NCBI GenBank assembly: GCA_029945375.1
Contig: CM057060.1
Coordinates: 3,410,001-3,474,000 of the forward strand
Source of the DNA: Agaricus subrufescens
Taxonomy: Eukaryota > Basidiomycota > Agaricomycetes > Agaricales > Agaricaceae
Direction of reading: 5' to 3'
Length of the DNA stretch: 64,000 nucleotides
Below, piece after piece: positions 45,491 to 59,623 of this stretch (positions are counted from its first letter, which is position 1; each line of letters opens with the position of its first letter). Under the pieces are notes generated by a model. That model ran no database searches, was not told the DNA's origin, and worked only from the letters and a program-made list of their open reading frames with translations. The translations under genes and the position numbers were made by a program.

Positions 45491-47358
45491 TCAAAATGTC
45501 GCCTTGAGAAAGTCTTCAAATCAGGTTTATGATAGATCTGAAACTCCACTTACGGCTGCATTGGGAGGACTAGCCGCTCCACCAATGCTGTTCGCGAACC
45601 ACATCAGAACCATCAATCATGTCCATCACGAAATGACGCACATATTCAGGGGCCAAGACGAGAAGAAAAATGTATATCGTCCAGTTTCCTCACAAACCTT
45701 TGCCAGATTTTCCAAGTCAAACATTTCGCCGATAGGCATTCCCCAAAGGCTGATTTAGGACCGGCATCCCAGCGAATCAGCAATAGTACAGATGTGTTCG
45801 AATCCCAACACCTACCCGAGTATCGTCTATTTATACGGCAATCTTAGTGAGTATGGCGTTGATGATACAACACCACGTTCCAGGGTGATTTTACAATTCG
45901 GGATACTCACCTGATGCATATGAGCGACGCCGGGAGCCGGGGGCCAAGCCTACATCAATGCACCCTGTCAATCATTGACTTCATCTCCCCCCATTATTAG
46001 ATTACCTCACCTCTAATGCCGGTTGATCAGAAGCGATTGCAGCGAAATGATTATTCCTAATAACCATTTTAAGTACCGGGGGATCACAAACAAAGGACCT
46101 ACGTACCAAATGAAACGTTTCATATCTTCCGATTGTTCAATACCCGCACTACCAACATATCAGTAATCAAACGAAAAAACCCACTAGCTTGAAACAACTC
46201 ACAAGGTCTCCGGTTTCTGTTGCAATGCATCCCTATCACTCTGGCTAACCCTCGCATACTTCTGAATGAATCCAACTCTCAATATCAATATATCTCCATT
46301 CCGAAACTCCACTCCTTGCGCTTTAGCAACTGCTTCCAATACCGGCACAGTCAAAGAATGCGTGGTCCAAGGATCATAAGGCAATGGACTACCATTCTTC
46401 GTATAGTGCGAAACGACATCAAGCAGAACGCCGCGTCCACAAATTCCGTGATTGGCCCAATCTATAATACCATTCAACCAATCGACCAGTCCTACAAAGA
46501 AAAGAAAAAGAAAACACCTACTATGGATACCCAATTTTTTGTGAGATTCACCGATGACATTTGGATTCGGGTGTGCATTAATCCCAAGCGGCAAACTCGA
46601 AGCGGGAACACTAAACGAATAAAACCCGATAAACACATCTCAAATACCCACACCCCCCTCTGTTTCACGACGCACCCATTATAGAACATTCCATGCTCAA
46701 TCAGTCCAAAATGCCTCATACCATCCCACTGCGTTCCGGATTGTGTATTCTTATCCGTGCCGACAACAGTGAATGTCACACCAATCCCGAAAATCAAAAA
46801 TCCAAAGACATAGAAATAAGGTAAACATACCATATGAATCTCGTCATCTCTCGGCATAAACACCGGCGTCTTGCTCAACATCTTCACTTCCGGAGATTTC
46901 CTATTATACATAGGCTAGAGTGTTTCATGGTCAATAACCCCTGTTCCTGAATTCTTAGTATTTCAGCAACATTCAGCGCTCACCTTCGATGGAAAATTGA
47001 TCGGCCTATTTGAGTTCTGCATCATCATCAATAACCACGCCTTCCGAATAGCACACTCACCAGTTCAAGCTAACTCTCTTCCCAGTCCTACCATCCCGAA
47101 ACACATCAACATACTGCCTTCCAACAAAAGTGATGCACGAGAATCATACCTGATTTCTTCTGCCGCGACCTTCCGAACGACTTCATCCGTTAACATGTTC
47201 ACCGTTCCCAGTTCATCGTCAGATCCCCAGATACCCCATGCGCATCCGGTAAAGTTCTTATAATTCGGTAACTCGTCAAACTTGGGCAAATTCGGTGAAT
47301 TTCCGTGGAAGATTTGGGACGCAATGTTCTTCAATCGGTCAGCCGCTTTGGAAGACAT
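45491..47358 (-). CDS. cyclase family protein (kynurenine-formamidase-like fold)
   Basis: Member of the metal-dependent 'putative cyclase' family (PF04199 type), hydrolases related to KynB; the physiological substrate in fungi is not established. ATG 47356-47358 begins MSSKAADRLKNIASQIFHG. Motifs: LPNYKNFTGCAWGIWGSDDE, GTVNMLTDEVV, SGTQWDGMRHFGLIEHG (metal-site region with Asp and His), HGICGRGVLLDVV, PYDPWTTH, GDILILRVGFIQKYAR, QSDRDALQQKPETL, WGMPIGEMFDLENLAKVCEE, YTFFFSSWPLN, GGAASPPNAA, and a last mini-exon ATF with TGA 45491-45493. The full family length is covered across several exons and no break is evident. Its start side lies 360 bp from the PRP4 stop. Confidence 0.86.
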
Positions 47359-47717
47359 ATCTGGTATGGGAGTGATACAATGCAGTCACTAGTTCCTCAA
47401 GTCGTTTCCTTTTATCTACTGTATTCTCGTGCGAATACTCTCACACGTCATCTGACTCTGGAGGGGACAGACAGAGTTGCGGGTAAAACCTCCCACCAGG
47501 TTTCACAAGTATTTCACACATATAGGGAGTGTAATTGAACATTGAATACATTGTGAATTCAATGTTTTGACTTTGATTATTTAGATAAATACACAAGTTT
47601 TATTGCTTTCTTGGTCCAGTGGATAGAGTATCGGGTAAAGGTACAAGATTTAACCGGCATTGGTATTCTAAAAAAAGTAGGAAAATACTCCACTGAAGGA
47701 ATCCCATGACCCAAAGA
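47359..47717. other. intergenic, upstream DNA of cyclase gene
   Basis: 360 bp between two minus-strand genes. It contains a tRNA-like A-box stretch at about 47605-47635 (TGGTCCAGTGG) without a B box or matching acceptor stem; see rejected items. No gene. Confidence 0.5.
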
Positions 47718-50253
<2,536 letters not shown>

Positions 50254-51092
50254 CTTGTTAGAATACACTTTTGTTACAAGGCACCGCACGATGAGGAGGA
50301 CGAGTATTCAGAGACCGTGCTGGCTATGTCGCTGCTGCTGAAAGAGTCACAACCCCAGAATGCAACAAATCCCATCCTGTTTGCCCCTATTTGTGCATTA
50401 GGTAAGTCTCGATCCACCGCTCGCTGCCGAGCAGGACGAGTCTCTGGTTCTGTGCGGCACCTTCTCTGACATTTGCTTTCGAATATGTGATACTCCGGGC
50501 TTATCTTAAAATTGCCTCAGAAATTCCCCGCGCACATGGCCTGTTTCTAAACTTGTCTTTGTCCAGGGTTTGCTTGACTGGCTTGACAGGTTTTGTTTAA
50601 TTATTGGATCCGTCTCTCTCGGCCTCGTCAACCTGTTTTCCTAGCTTCGTAGCCTGACCTTGTCCCCCAATACATACTACGAAGTGAGAACACATTTACT
50701 GACTGATCTCGTCCAACATTTACCTTGGTTCCTATCGCCTTTTGCTGAGCTTCGAAAAACTCTGTCTACATGCCGTATGTCTCTATGGCAATCTTTGCTC
50801 TACCGGTGTTTCTATTCATTTATGTACAGATCAGGCCGAGGCTGATCAGAACACTCATCTTGTAGCCGACGGTCGCGTGCTACTCACGGTATTCCATGAA
50901 ACCCTGGATATACAGATCACCGCTTTTCTATCTCCTTGGGCTTATTCCGGCTCGTGCTAGGTATGATTTTTACTGCATGACGGCTGAATGTAACTGATCT
51001 TAAAATGATAGAGCGAGGGGTCATATATTCGCGGAGTGAAAGACTATTTTACATTCAACATGGGACTCAACAATGTCAGCTGCTACGACCAA
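50254..51092. other. intergenic, upstream DNA of PRP4
   Basis: About 840 bp between PRP4 and the P450 pseudogene. Frames at 50660-50960 have no domain support. Nothing else is seen. Confidence 0.5.
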
Positions 51093-53033
51093 GCTCAAAT
51101 TCAGCCTCATCCACACTGTCCCCTCAATTCTATCTTACACTCATATGGCTTGGGATGGCTTGAATATCATAAGATAAATTCAGCCAACAACAAGTTGATA
51201 ATACCCACCTAGCCAGACCTGTGTTGAAAGCCACTGGAGGAATAATATCTTTTCCCAGTTCGTCTGTTACCCTTTGAATCTCGAAGAGCGTTAGAACAGT
51301 TGCTGTAGTAATCCATACACTATTATCTGCGAAGTGGCGGCCTGGGCAAACTCTGGTTCACGTCTTGCTCAGGACGTTTGCGGAGATACAAGACCTTGAA
51401 CTCACCTTCTACCATAACCAAACTATGGTGAATCAGGAAAGGATTCTCCATTGCCACCTTCTGCCACTGGAAGGTATTGAGATGGTTTGAAGATATCGGG
51501 TTCACGATATACTCTTTCATCTCGGAGTATAGCCCTGGTTGTAATTTCCGAGTCAGATTATTAATGCAGAAGGCTGCTGAACCTACCAAAGATTCAGGAA
51601 TGAACATATTGTTGTAAACATCGTCCTTTAGAGCGCCATGAGGTATTGCTATAAGATCTTTGGCATTATATTGCCATGTAATATACATTCAATATAAGGT
51701 AATGATTCCCTGTCTTTGAATTCCGCTAATCGAGCTTGTTGAAGTATACGATCAAGCTCTTCTCGCGCCTTCGCTTGGCATTCCGAATGGATGACCATAG
51801 CGAGGATAAATACAGAGAGTCGCCCATGTCTTCCAGCCGAACGATGTGGTATCTCAATTTTGTCAAGCGGCAACGGTAACACTACACTTACTGTATCGAA
51901 CCCTGCGCCAAACATCGCGACCGCCACGTTCTTGATATCCTCAAGCTGCTGATCGACTTCGCCATCCATTGGTTTTACTAAGTTATCGTGAATGAATGGC
52001 GGTCGAGCACTACCCCCGAGCTGCAACGCATGGTAACATTAGTGACAGGGATATAAATGTTATGGTTACGTGCCATCTGCCGCTTCACTTTTTCAAATGG
52101 GTAATTATAGGGTTGACTTTACTGCGAAATTCCCTTGCCCGGTTGGCGTAAAATGTTCCAGGAAACCACGAGGGAAAGTGGCGGACTGAGAGTGAGTGCT
52201 ATGCGCACGAATAGGAAATAAGTCGACTGGTGTCCCTCCAATCGGGCCACAGTGAGAGAAGATATAATTGTTGTCTTGGACAATCTGGTCAAAGGTATCG
52301 TCCGTATCAAGAAACATGTCGTAGCCATACGTGACACGGCAGACAGCATTTGTACTGAATCTAATCGTGTATTGCCTTGGACAAATATATATCCACGAAA
52401 GAAGGTATACCCTTACCTTTCAAGAGCACGCTCCAAATTTTCAGGTTCTTTAAGCTTTGCAAGCTCAATTTCCAGTACTCTTGCCTGCCCGACTTGACAA
52501 TTCCTATACTCGAGAACCTTATGGCGGCTGAAGTATTCTTGAAAGAGTTTCCGGTGGTTCTGAAAACGTTTCCCCAAGCTCAAGGATGCGATCATAGTGA
52601 ATCCCATTCTGTAAACTGTCTGTGATCAACAGTAGTCGATACGGACGAGGAACAAATGCACATATCAAAGATATCACGTTTTTCGGCCGCTGACTATAAT
52701 TTTCTCCCCGTTTCTCCAAAAGATCGGTTGCTACTTTCGCAGAATTGAGGACGATAACATGACGATCCAAGATACGGAGGTAAATTACATCTCCTGCGAC
52801 GCATGATAAGCACGATCCAGCAAGTCAAGCGATGAAGAAAGGAATATCTCACCATATAATTTCGCCCATTCAGCATACTGTACCTCAGGAATTTCAGATG
52901 GAATACGACGCAGGTGGCCCAATATGAATTCTGATGGAGGACTAGGCGGTAGTGGTACGCCGAATGACCGCCTTCGCCGGAAAATGAAGACAAGGTCCAG
53001 CATGCTCAGAGAAGTCGCCACCAAGGCCAGCAT
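51093..53033 (-). pseudogene. cytochrome P450 pseudogene, third member of the tandem P450 subfamily
   Basis: From ATG 53031-53033 (MLALVATSLSMLDLVFIF) the sequence follows the exon plan of the genes at 6059 and 9181, but carries several lesions: the donor of intron 2 is shifted by two bases relative to the paralogs, breaking frame; about 4 nt are missing near 52105, between the WFPGTFY exon and FEKVKRQM; a deletion near 51680 removes the exon end with the K-helix ETFR and the following WLPV exon; an in-frame TAG near 51422 sits just before FGYGRR; and the C-terminal tail is cut by a 13-nt-scale deletion, giving TGA at 51107-51109. The I-helix AGFDT and the loop VCPGRHFADNS are still readable. 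Loss of ExxR plus frameshifts means no functional P450 can be made. Confidence 0.85.
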
Positions 53034-53396
53034 ATCGGCGCCCTTGTTCGGAGTGGGATCTGTTCGGGACTCGTTCAAATATGTCTAGCTGCGTGAGGCA
53101 AAAACGAACGACTAGGCAGATGGAGCGACCTACTGGCCAGTACTGACTAATAATAGCCCCTCCGTTTAACAAGTTTTGCAATGATCCTATACATCGTGCG
53201 ACGAAGTAAAGAAATGCCCTACCCAGGCTTGATGTCTAGATGCGGATAAGGGCGGAAGTTCTCTGGAATTGGGAGATAGCCGACGAAGCTTTACTGGCCT
53301 TGAGCTTCAGGCTAGAGCCAAATATGGGAGCCCTCGTGACGCACACGAGGCAAGTTTCAACCTGGATCACCGAAACGTTTTCAACAACGTATTACC
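53034..53396. other. intergenic between pseudogene and IFI6-like gene
   Basis: Divergent 363-bp interval. The part next to the pseudogene is related to the tandem P450 upstream DNA, but the TATATAAA box is altered to CATATTTGAA (minus strand, near 53085). Confidence 0.5.
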
Positions 53397-54237
53397 ATGG
53401 CCGCCCCAGCAACTTATAGTAGACAAGCATTGCGCACAGTCCTCACCACCTGGCACGCAGGCAACCAACGCCCTGCGCCGTTTCCAGGACCTCTTGCAGC
53501 CAGCGCTGATTTAACAGCTTGGCTGGAGGAAGTCCGGCAGCGTTGCGTCAACCATTTGAACCTCCACCAGTGGCACTGGCCGACAGCAGTTATTTCCTGG
53601 GTCCCCGCTGCGGCAAACGGGAAAAAAGGTTTCAGAGAGCAACTTTTGCACGCGCTTGATGAAAAAAGAAGGAGACAAGAGCTCATCAATGGCAGATTCT
53701 GGGAGTGGAACGACTTCAAGCAAAACTTTGAGCACATGTGTGGTATGTCTTTGCAGTCAAGGATCCAGCGCATATTCTGACCTTTTGCGCCAGCCGTGGA
53801 AAAAAGGAAACGATACGGTGAGTTTCACTGCGGCGTTTGGTTGAAAACTTGAGAAGACGTATCACTTTCTAGCAACCATAGGAGCAGTTGCTGTGGGCGG
53901 TGGGGTACTTGCGCCCGCAATAGGAGTTGCAACGCTGGCCGCCGCAGGCTTCACAGCAGGTGGAGTAGCAGCTGGTCAGTATATATCCATACCAATGAGC
54001 CAGAAGATTGACGTTCTTGTAGGATCCCTGGCAGCGGCTATTCAGTCTGCGGTCTATGGAGGTGCCACTGGCGGTGTATTTTCAATTCTGCAAGGTATAG
54101 GAGCCCAGGCGGCTTTTCCTGTGGTTGCCAACTTTGTTGCTGCTGGAGTCGGTGGAGTCGGTGCTGGTGTCGCAACCGCTCCTAGGGCTGGTGCCGCCGG
54201 TCAAGGAGTCGTGGAAGTGGGAAACATTGGTGAATGA
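53397..54237 (+). CDS. IFI6/IFI27 (ISG12)-like small membrane protein
   Basis: ATG 53397. The first exon encodes a helical, Trp-rich N-terminal part (LTAWLEEVRQRCVNHLNLHQ, WEWNDFKQNFEHMC). I read an intron of 51 nt, a short exon (VEKRKRY) and another intron ending CCATAG. The last exon is a Gly/Ala-rich hydrophobic domain (AVGGGVLAPAIGVATLAAAG, FTAGGVAAGQYIS, SAVYGGATGGVFSILQGIGA), the composition and GG spacing of the Ifi-6-16 family, ending at TGA 54235-54237. In animals these are mitochondrial or ER membrane proteins linked to apoptosis; fungal homologs exist and their role is unknown. The small middle exon is the least certain part. Confidence 0.68.
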
Positions 54238-54549
54238 CCCCTAGAAATCTGGTGTCCATATTTTCTTGTTCCCTGAAATCTGAAATCTTGTCGCTTAGCA
54301 CGTCGATCCGCAATTGTGTAGTCACAAAGTTGTATCGCATCAGATGTTCCGTTCTCGTCGCCCTTGCCTGATCTGCCGTTGGAGAGCTGCCACTGGGCCG
54401 ACAGTGACCCTGATAACGCAACCCGTTTCCCGGACTCGGCCATCAACCCCATGCATGGCAAATTTGTCCTTCCTTCTCTTAACCTTTGAGTCACGAATTA
54501 CTCCGGATTGGGCGGTGTCAGCCACCTTGCTCTCTCAATTCCACCCAAA
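54238..54549. other. intergenic, upstream DNA of DHA1 transporter copy 1
   Basis: 312 bp between the IFI6-like stop and the MFS start. No gene. Confidence 0.5.
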
Positions 54550-56601
54550 ATGTCGAGCGAAGAAACGCCCTTGCTGGCAGACGACCATGGTCTTGTTTAC
54601 GATCGGTTTACTCCCCGGAAGAAAAAAGGGTTGGTTATCATCGTGTCTTTGGTGGGATTCCTTGCATGTACGTTCCTTTTAGAGTGTAGGGTGGACTGGT
54701 AAATCAATGAACATGCACAGTCCTCACGTCTGGAATTTTCTTGCCCTCCATTCCACAAATGGCCAAAGACCTCGACTCGACAGGAACGGTTATAAGGCAG
54801 ATGAACCTTGCCTCCTCATATAACGCGTCCTGACATATGAACTAGTTACGCCATCAGTACCTATTTTATAGGCAGTGCTTTTGGTGGGCTTCTAGGGTCA
54901 AGATATTCCAAATTCTGTGAGGTTCAACTTTGAGTCATCTCGTACTCATTGCTCAATTCTTTGTAGATGGTCGTCGACCTGCCTTTTTGTTCCACCTTCC
55001 GCTCATGGTGATCGGATCCCTTATCACAGGTAGAGCCGAAACCGTATCTCAACTTTTGGTTGGGCGCACTATCCAAGCTTTTGGCGCGTCCCCTGGTCTT
55101 TCTGTTGGCGCTGGTGTAATTGGAGACATATACAGATTGGAAGAGCGAGGAGCAGCTTTGGGGAGCTACTTCGGTGTGAGTCATTCTGGTCCCGTAACTC
55201 TCGCTTCTGATATGATCATTATCAGACTGGCCTTTTTGGCCTTGCCCTCGCTCCCACTATTGGAGGTTAGTCCGAGTATGTCGTGTCTGAAAGTGCTTAA
55301 CACTTGATTCACAGGTGTCACCGCACATTATTCGTCGTGGAGAGCTGTGCATTACGTCCTGGCTGGCTTGGGTTGTATTGCTCTGGCCGGTGTCCTCCTC
55401 TTTCTCCCGGAAACTAGTCATCCAGGTTCAAGGGGCGTCGACGAGTATGAAAAGGCTGGAAAGTGTCTCCCAAAGTGGCGACCCGTCATTTTGAACCCTG
55501 TATCTCAACTTTTAATGCTACGCAGCCCGAATATCATGTCTACGGTACGTTATGACTCATCTGCGTAACGTGCTAATATATGATATCCACTGTTTCTTTT
55601 GAGCAGACACTTATCGGCTGTTTTGCTATATTAACTGACTTGTGTGAGTGATCATTGATCATTGTTCGCTTAGGCCCCGTGACCTTACTATCCCTTTTTA
55701 GCATTGATGGTCCCTATCACCTTTACAGTTGTATGTTATTACGTTGTTTATATCACACTCTACTCACCCGACCCCTTCAAAATTAGGGAAAGGCGTACAA
55801 CATAGACAACGAAGCTACTATCGGGCTACTATTCCTCCCCATCGGTATTGGTAATGCGCGTAAGTCCTGCCGTCTTTTCATCCACACAATTTTGCAATGT
55901 CGATCGTTTCCTACAGTCGGTGCACCAGTATCGGGGTGGATATCTGATCGTATGGTCGTTCATTATAAAGAAAAACGTGGCCATTGGTACCCGGAAGATC
56001 GCCTTCGCGCTTCTCTCTATGGCGCCTATCTCCCATTGACTGTGATCGGTTCGGCTTTAGCCACGGCCTATGTACCAGGGACTTGGGGAATAATATTGAA
56101 TATGGTTATCTTTTTCTGGAATGGCGTTGGTGTGAGTCCTAAATTGACCTTGTTGGTACCTATCACCGGCTCCGTCTGATCAGTGTCTTTGCAGACTGAC
56201 CTTGCATTGACTCCTTGTGGGGCATATGTAGTGGACGTGCTGCATTCAAACAGTGCTGAGGTCACTGCAGCCGCCAAGTATGCTGTTCTATCAAACTCTT
56301 ATCACAAACCCTCACTTATCTACGCCTTTTTTGCCTCCAGCGCCTTTCGTTCTGTCGTGCTCTCAATTTGCACTTCGGCACTTTTGCCAATGATCAATGC
56401 CTATGGACAAGTTTTCACAAATGGTTGTGTAGCCCTAGTCTCCAGCCTTGGAATTGTGTTCGTTTTGTCTCTTGTGTTAAGCCCTGCTTACGAATGCTCT
56501 AACTCACTTATGGATTTAGATTGACGATATTAGTGATTGCTTATGGAGATATCATGCGCCATTGGATTGATATCGGCTTCTCAAGTGAAGCTAATAATTA
56601 G
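54550..56601 (+). CDS. MFS transporter, DHA1 (12-span) type, tandem copy 1
   Basis: ATG 54550 (MSSEETPLLADDHGLVYDRF). Landmarks: TPRKKKGLVIIVSLVGFLA, LTSGIFLPSIPQMAKDLDST, GRRPAFLFHLPLMVIGSLIT, LIGR-type helix, GAGVIGDIYRLEERGAALGS, LALAPTIGG, FLPETSHPGSRGVDEYEKAG, LMLRSPNI, GAPVSGWISDRMV, YPEDRLRASLYGAYLPL, GAYVVDVLHSNSAEVTAA and C-terminal IGFSSEANN, TAG 56599-56601. About 11 introns. The second intron begins GC (54797-54798, AAG|GCAGAT) where tandem copy 2 has GT, so a GC-AG splice is required or this copy is impaired. Likely plasma-membrane drug/proton antiporter; substrate unknown. Confidence 0.82.
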
Positions 56602-57587
56602 ACAAGAAGAAAGTCGTCGTAAAAGTAGAGTCAGGTTCTATGCCTGATGCGTAGATTGCAATAGTGTGCATGCTTAATAGCACATTCGGTCTACAAAATG
56701 CGATAGCTTGCATTGAGTACACGTTCTTCGTGATAAGAGTATGGATGTAGACGGGACAAGTTACCGCCTAAGAGTGTACATAGATACTGATATGCGGGTA
56801 TAAGTTAGCAGTGAAGCTGACGAGTATAGAAGTCGGTTTTTTCTTTGTTTGCCTTAAACAGCCTGGATGTTCATATCTGGGCCATGCTCGTTGTGTTGCT
56901 ACTCATTTTGAGTAAGTTTCGTGTAGTGAAATTTGTCTCATGTAGGCCCATACCTTTCAGAAGTCCGAGTCGGAAGTCAGATCGGAGAAATATTGTTTGG
57001 TCCGTAGTATACATGCACTGAAATTAGCTTCGTGTTCAGGAAGTTACGTACTTTACTTGAGAGCTACATTCATTCTACACCTTGATAAATAACATGAGCT
57101 CGAGCCTGTGTATCTCATTCTTATCTACTGAGGTAGTTGCTATTGATAGCATGCGAATATTATATAATATCAGATATTATTATTATTATTTGTGGCAACT
57201 ATTTGCAAACCAGATCAGTCTTAACCACTCCGGACCCCTAAACCCGAATCAAATTGAAGTCGATCAGTTTCAACCTGGATTTGCGTGACCGGCCTTGCGA
57301 TAGTTGCAGACCGAATCTTTGTTCAAATATGCAACACAGCTTCACCAACGATCACCGGAAATATTGGGTCCTGACTCCTGAGCGAATCTGGCCCCCTGAG
57401 GCGCCCTGTCCGGTTGGCTTGCCGTCTGCGCGTCCATAAGCCGGATAAAAATGGCCGTACCCCTATATAACGGATGCAACCCCATTTCCATGCGCAGGAA
57501 ATTCCAGCTTTTCTTTTAACCTCACAAATTACTCTGCACTGAGTGATATTAATCCACCTTTCTTTCTCTACTCGATTCTGTCACAAA
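56602..57587. other. intergenic between tandem DHA1 transporters
   Basis: About 1 kb holding an AT-rich stretch with (ATT)n near 57175-57190 and the TATA box at 57464. No gene is supported. Confidence 0.5.
57464..57470 (+). promoter_or_regulatory. TATA box candidate of DHA1 transporter tandem copy 2
   Basis: TATATAA in a C-rich context, 118 bp upstream of the ATG at 57588. Position is compatible with a core promoter but there is no comparative support. Confidence 0.35.
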
Positions 57588-59623
57588 ATGTCGAGCGAAG
57601 AAACACCGTTGTTGGTGAACGACCATAATCTCGTCTACGAACGGTTCACTCCTCGGAAGAAAAAAGGATTGGTTGTCATCGTGTCTTCGGTGGGATTCCT
57701 CGCATGTACGTTCCTTGCAGAGTGGGGACTGGGTTGGACGCGTATATTAATGAACGAGTCTGCAGTATTGACGTCCGGAATATTCTTGCCATCGATCCCC
57801 CAAATGGCCAGAGATCTCGACTCAACGGGGGCACTTATCAGGTAGGCGACCTCAGTTTGTCCCATACTGTAGCACGTTTTGACATATGGGCTAGTCGCGC
57901 TATTAGTACCTATTTCATGGGCGGTGCTATTGGAGGGCTTGTGGGATCAAAATACTCCAAATTCTGTGAGGCCTGACTCGACTAATCTCGTTCTCGTTGC
58001 TCAATCTTTGCAGATGGCCGCCGACCTACTTTTTTGTTCCACCTTCCGCTTATGGTTATAGGGTGTCTAATTACAGGCCAAGCTCAAAGCGTGCCTCACC
58101 TTTTGATTGGACGCACTATCCAAGCATTTGGCGGATCTCCTGGTCTTTCTGTTGGCGCTGGCGTGATCGGAGACATATATAGATTGGAAGAGCGAGGAAC
58201 GGCTCTAGGGAGCTATTTCGGTGTAAGTCATTCAGGTTCTGAACTCTCCCTTCTGATGTAATCATCGCTAGACCGGCCTACTAGGTCTTGCTCTTGCTCC
58301 CACTATTGGAGGTCAGTCTCACAATATCACATTCCGAAAGGTAATTGAAATTTTACTTACAGGCTTAATCGCGTATTATTATTCCTGGAGGACTGTTCAT
58401 TATGTCCTGGCTGGCTTTGGTTGTATTGCCGTATTAACTATCTTCCTCTTTCTCCCGGAAACCAGTCACCCAGGTTCCAGAGGTGTCGACGAATATGAAA
58501 GATCCGGAAAGCATCTCCCCAAGTGGCGACCGGTCATCCTAAACCCTGTATCTCAACTGCTGATGCTACGCAGCCCGAATATTTTGTTCACGGTACGTTA
58601 TAATGTAGCTGCATCCCTTGACAGACACATGGGATTCAAATTTGCTTTCTATCAGTCACTTATCGGTGGTTTCACTATTATAGCCGATTTGGGTAGGTGG
58701 CCATCAACATTCTTCGCCTCGTCTTTGTGACCTTATCATCTTTGTAGCCTTGATTGTCCCTATAACCTATACCATCGTATGTAATCGCTTTATCCTTGTA
58801 AACCTCTTAATCACCCAAGTCTTTCTCCGCCAGGTAAAGGCATATCATATAGACAATGAAGCTATTATTGGTCTATTATTCTTGCCCCTCGGTATTGGTA
58901 ACGTCGGTGAGTCTTATATTCTCTTCGTGCATGCATTATTTCGATGTTGATCATTCCCGGCAGTCGGCGCCCCACTGTCTGGATGGATATCTGATCGCAT
59001 TGTCATTCGATACAAAGCTCAGCGTGGTCATTGGTATCCAGAGGATCGCCTCCGCGCTTCTCTTTACGGTGCCTATGTCCCATTAACAGTCTTTGCTTCT
59101 GCCCTGGCTACAACTTATGTACCTGGAACTCCTGGACTAGTATTAAACATGGTCATATTTTTCGTGAATGGTGTTGGTGTGAGTTCGATTTGATATTGTT
59201 GCTGTTCCAGGCCCTAGCTGACACGCGTTGGCAGACTGACATCGCACTGACTCCTTGCGGGGCATATGCAGTGGATGTCCTTCGTTCGAACAGTGCTGAA
59301 GTTAGTGCGGCCGCGAAGTATGTGACTTGACGCAAATCGTATCGCAACATTTGCTTATCTGCACTTTCAGCGCTTTTCGTGGTGTTTTGTTCTCGGCTTT
59401 CACCTCAGCACTTTTGCCCATGATCCATACTTATGGTCAGATTTTCACTAACGGTTTCGTGGCTTTGCTCTACGCCTTCGGAGTCTTGTCCGTCCTTTTC
59501 CCTCTTAACTCAACTCCGTGTTCTAACTTGTTGTTCTACAGATTGACGGTATTGCTGATTGCTTATGGAGATGTTATGCGCCGCTGGGTTAATATCGGCT
59601 TCTCGACTGAGGCTAACAATTAG
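57588..59623 (+). CDS. MFS transporter, DHA1 (12-span) type, tandem copy 2
   Basis: ATG 57588 (MSSEETPLLVNDHNLVYERF). Exon-by-exon counterpart of 54550-56601: LTSGIFLPSIPQMARDLDST, GRRPTFLFHLPLMVIGCLIT, GAGVIGDIYRLEERGTALGS, GLLGLALAPTIGG, FLPETSHPGSRGVDEYERSG, LMLRSPNILF, GAPLSGWISDRIV, YPEDRLRASLYGAYVPL, GAYAVDVLRSNSAEVSAA, MRRWVNIGFSTEANN, TAG 59621-59623. All introns I checked have GT donors (GTAGGC at the site where copy 1 has GC). Starts are 3038 bp apart, showing a tandem duplication. Probable small-molecule exporter. Confidence 0.85.

Noticed and set aside
47605..47680. tRNA-like stretch with a good A box (TGGTCCAGTGG).
   Set aside because: No B box (expected GGTTCRANNC is absent) and the 3' side cannot pair with the putative acceptor stem.
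51323..53078. Annotating the P450 at 51-53 kb as a functional gene.
   Set aside because: Loss of ExxR, frameshifts and a stop before the haem loop cannot be repaired by plausible splicing.
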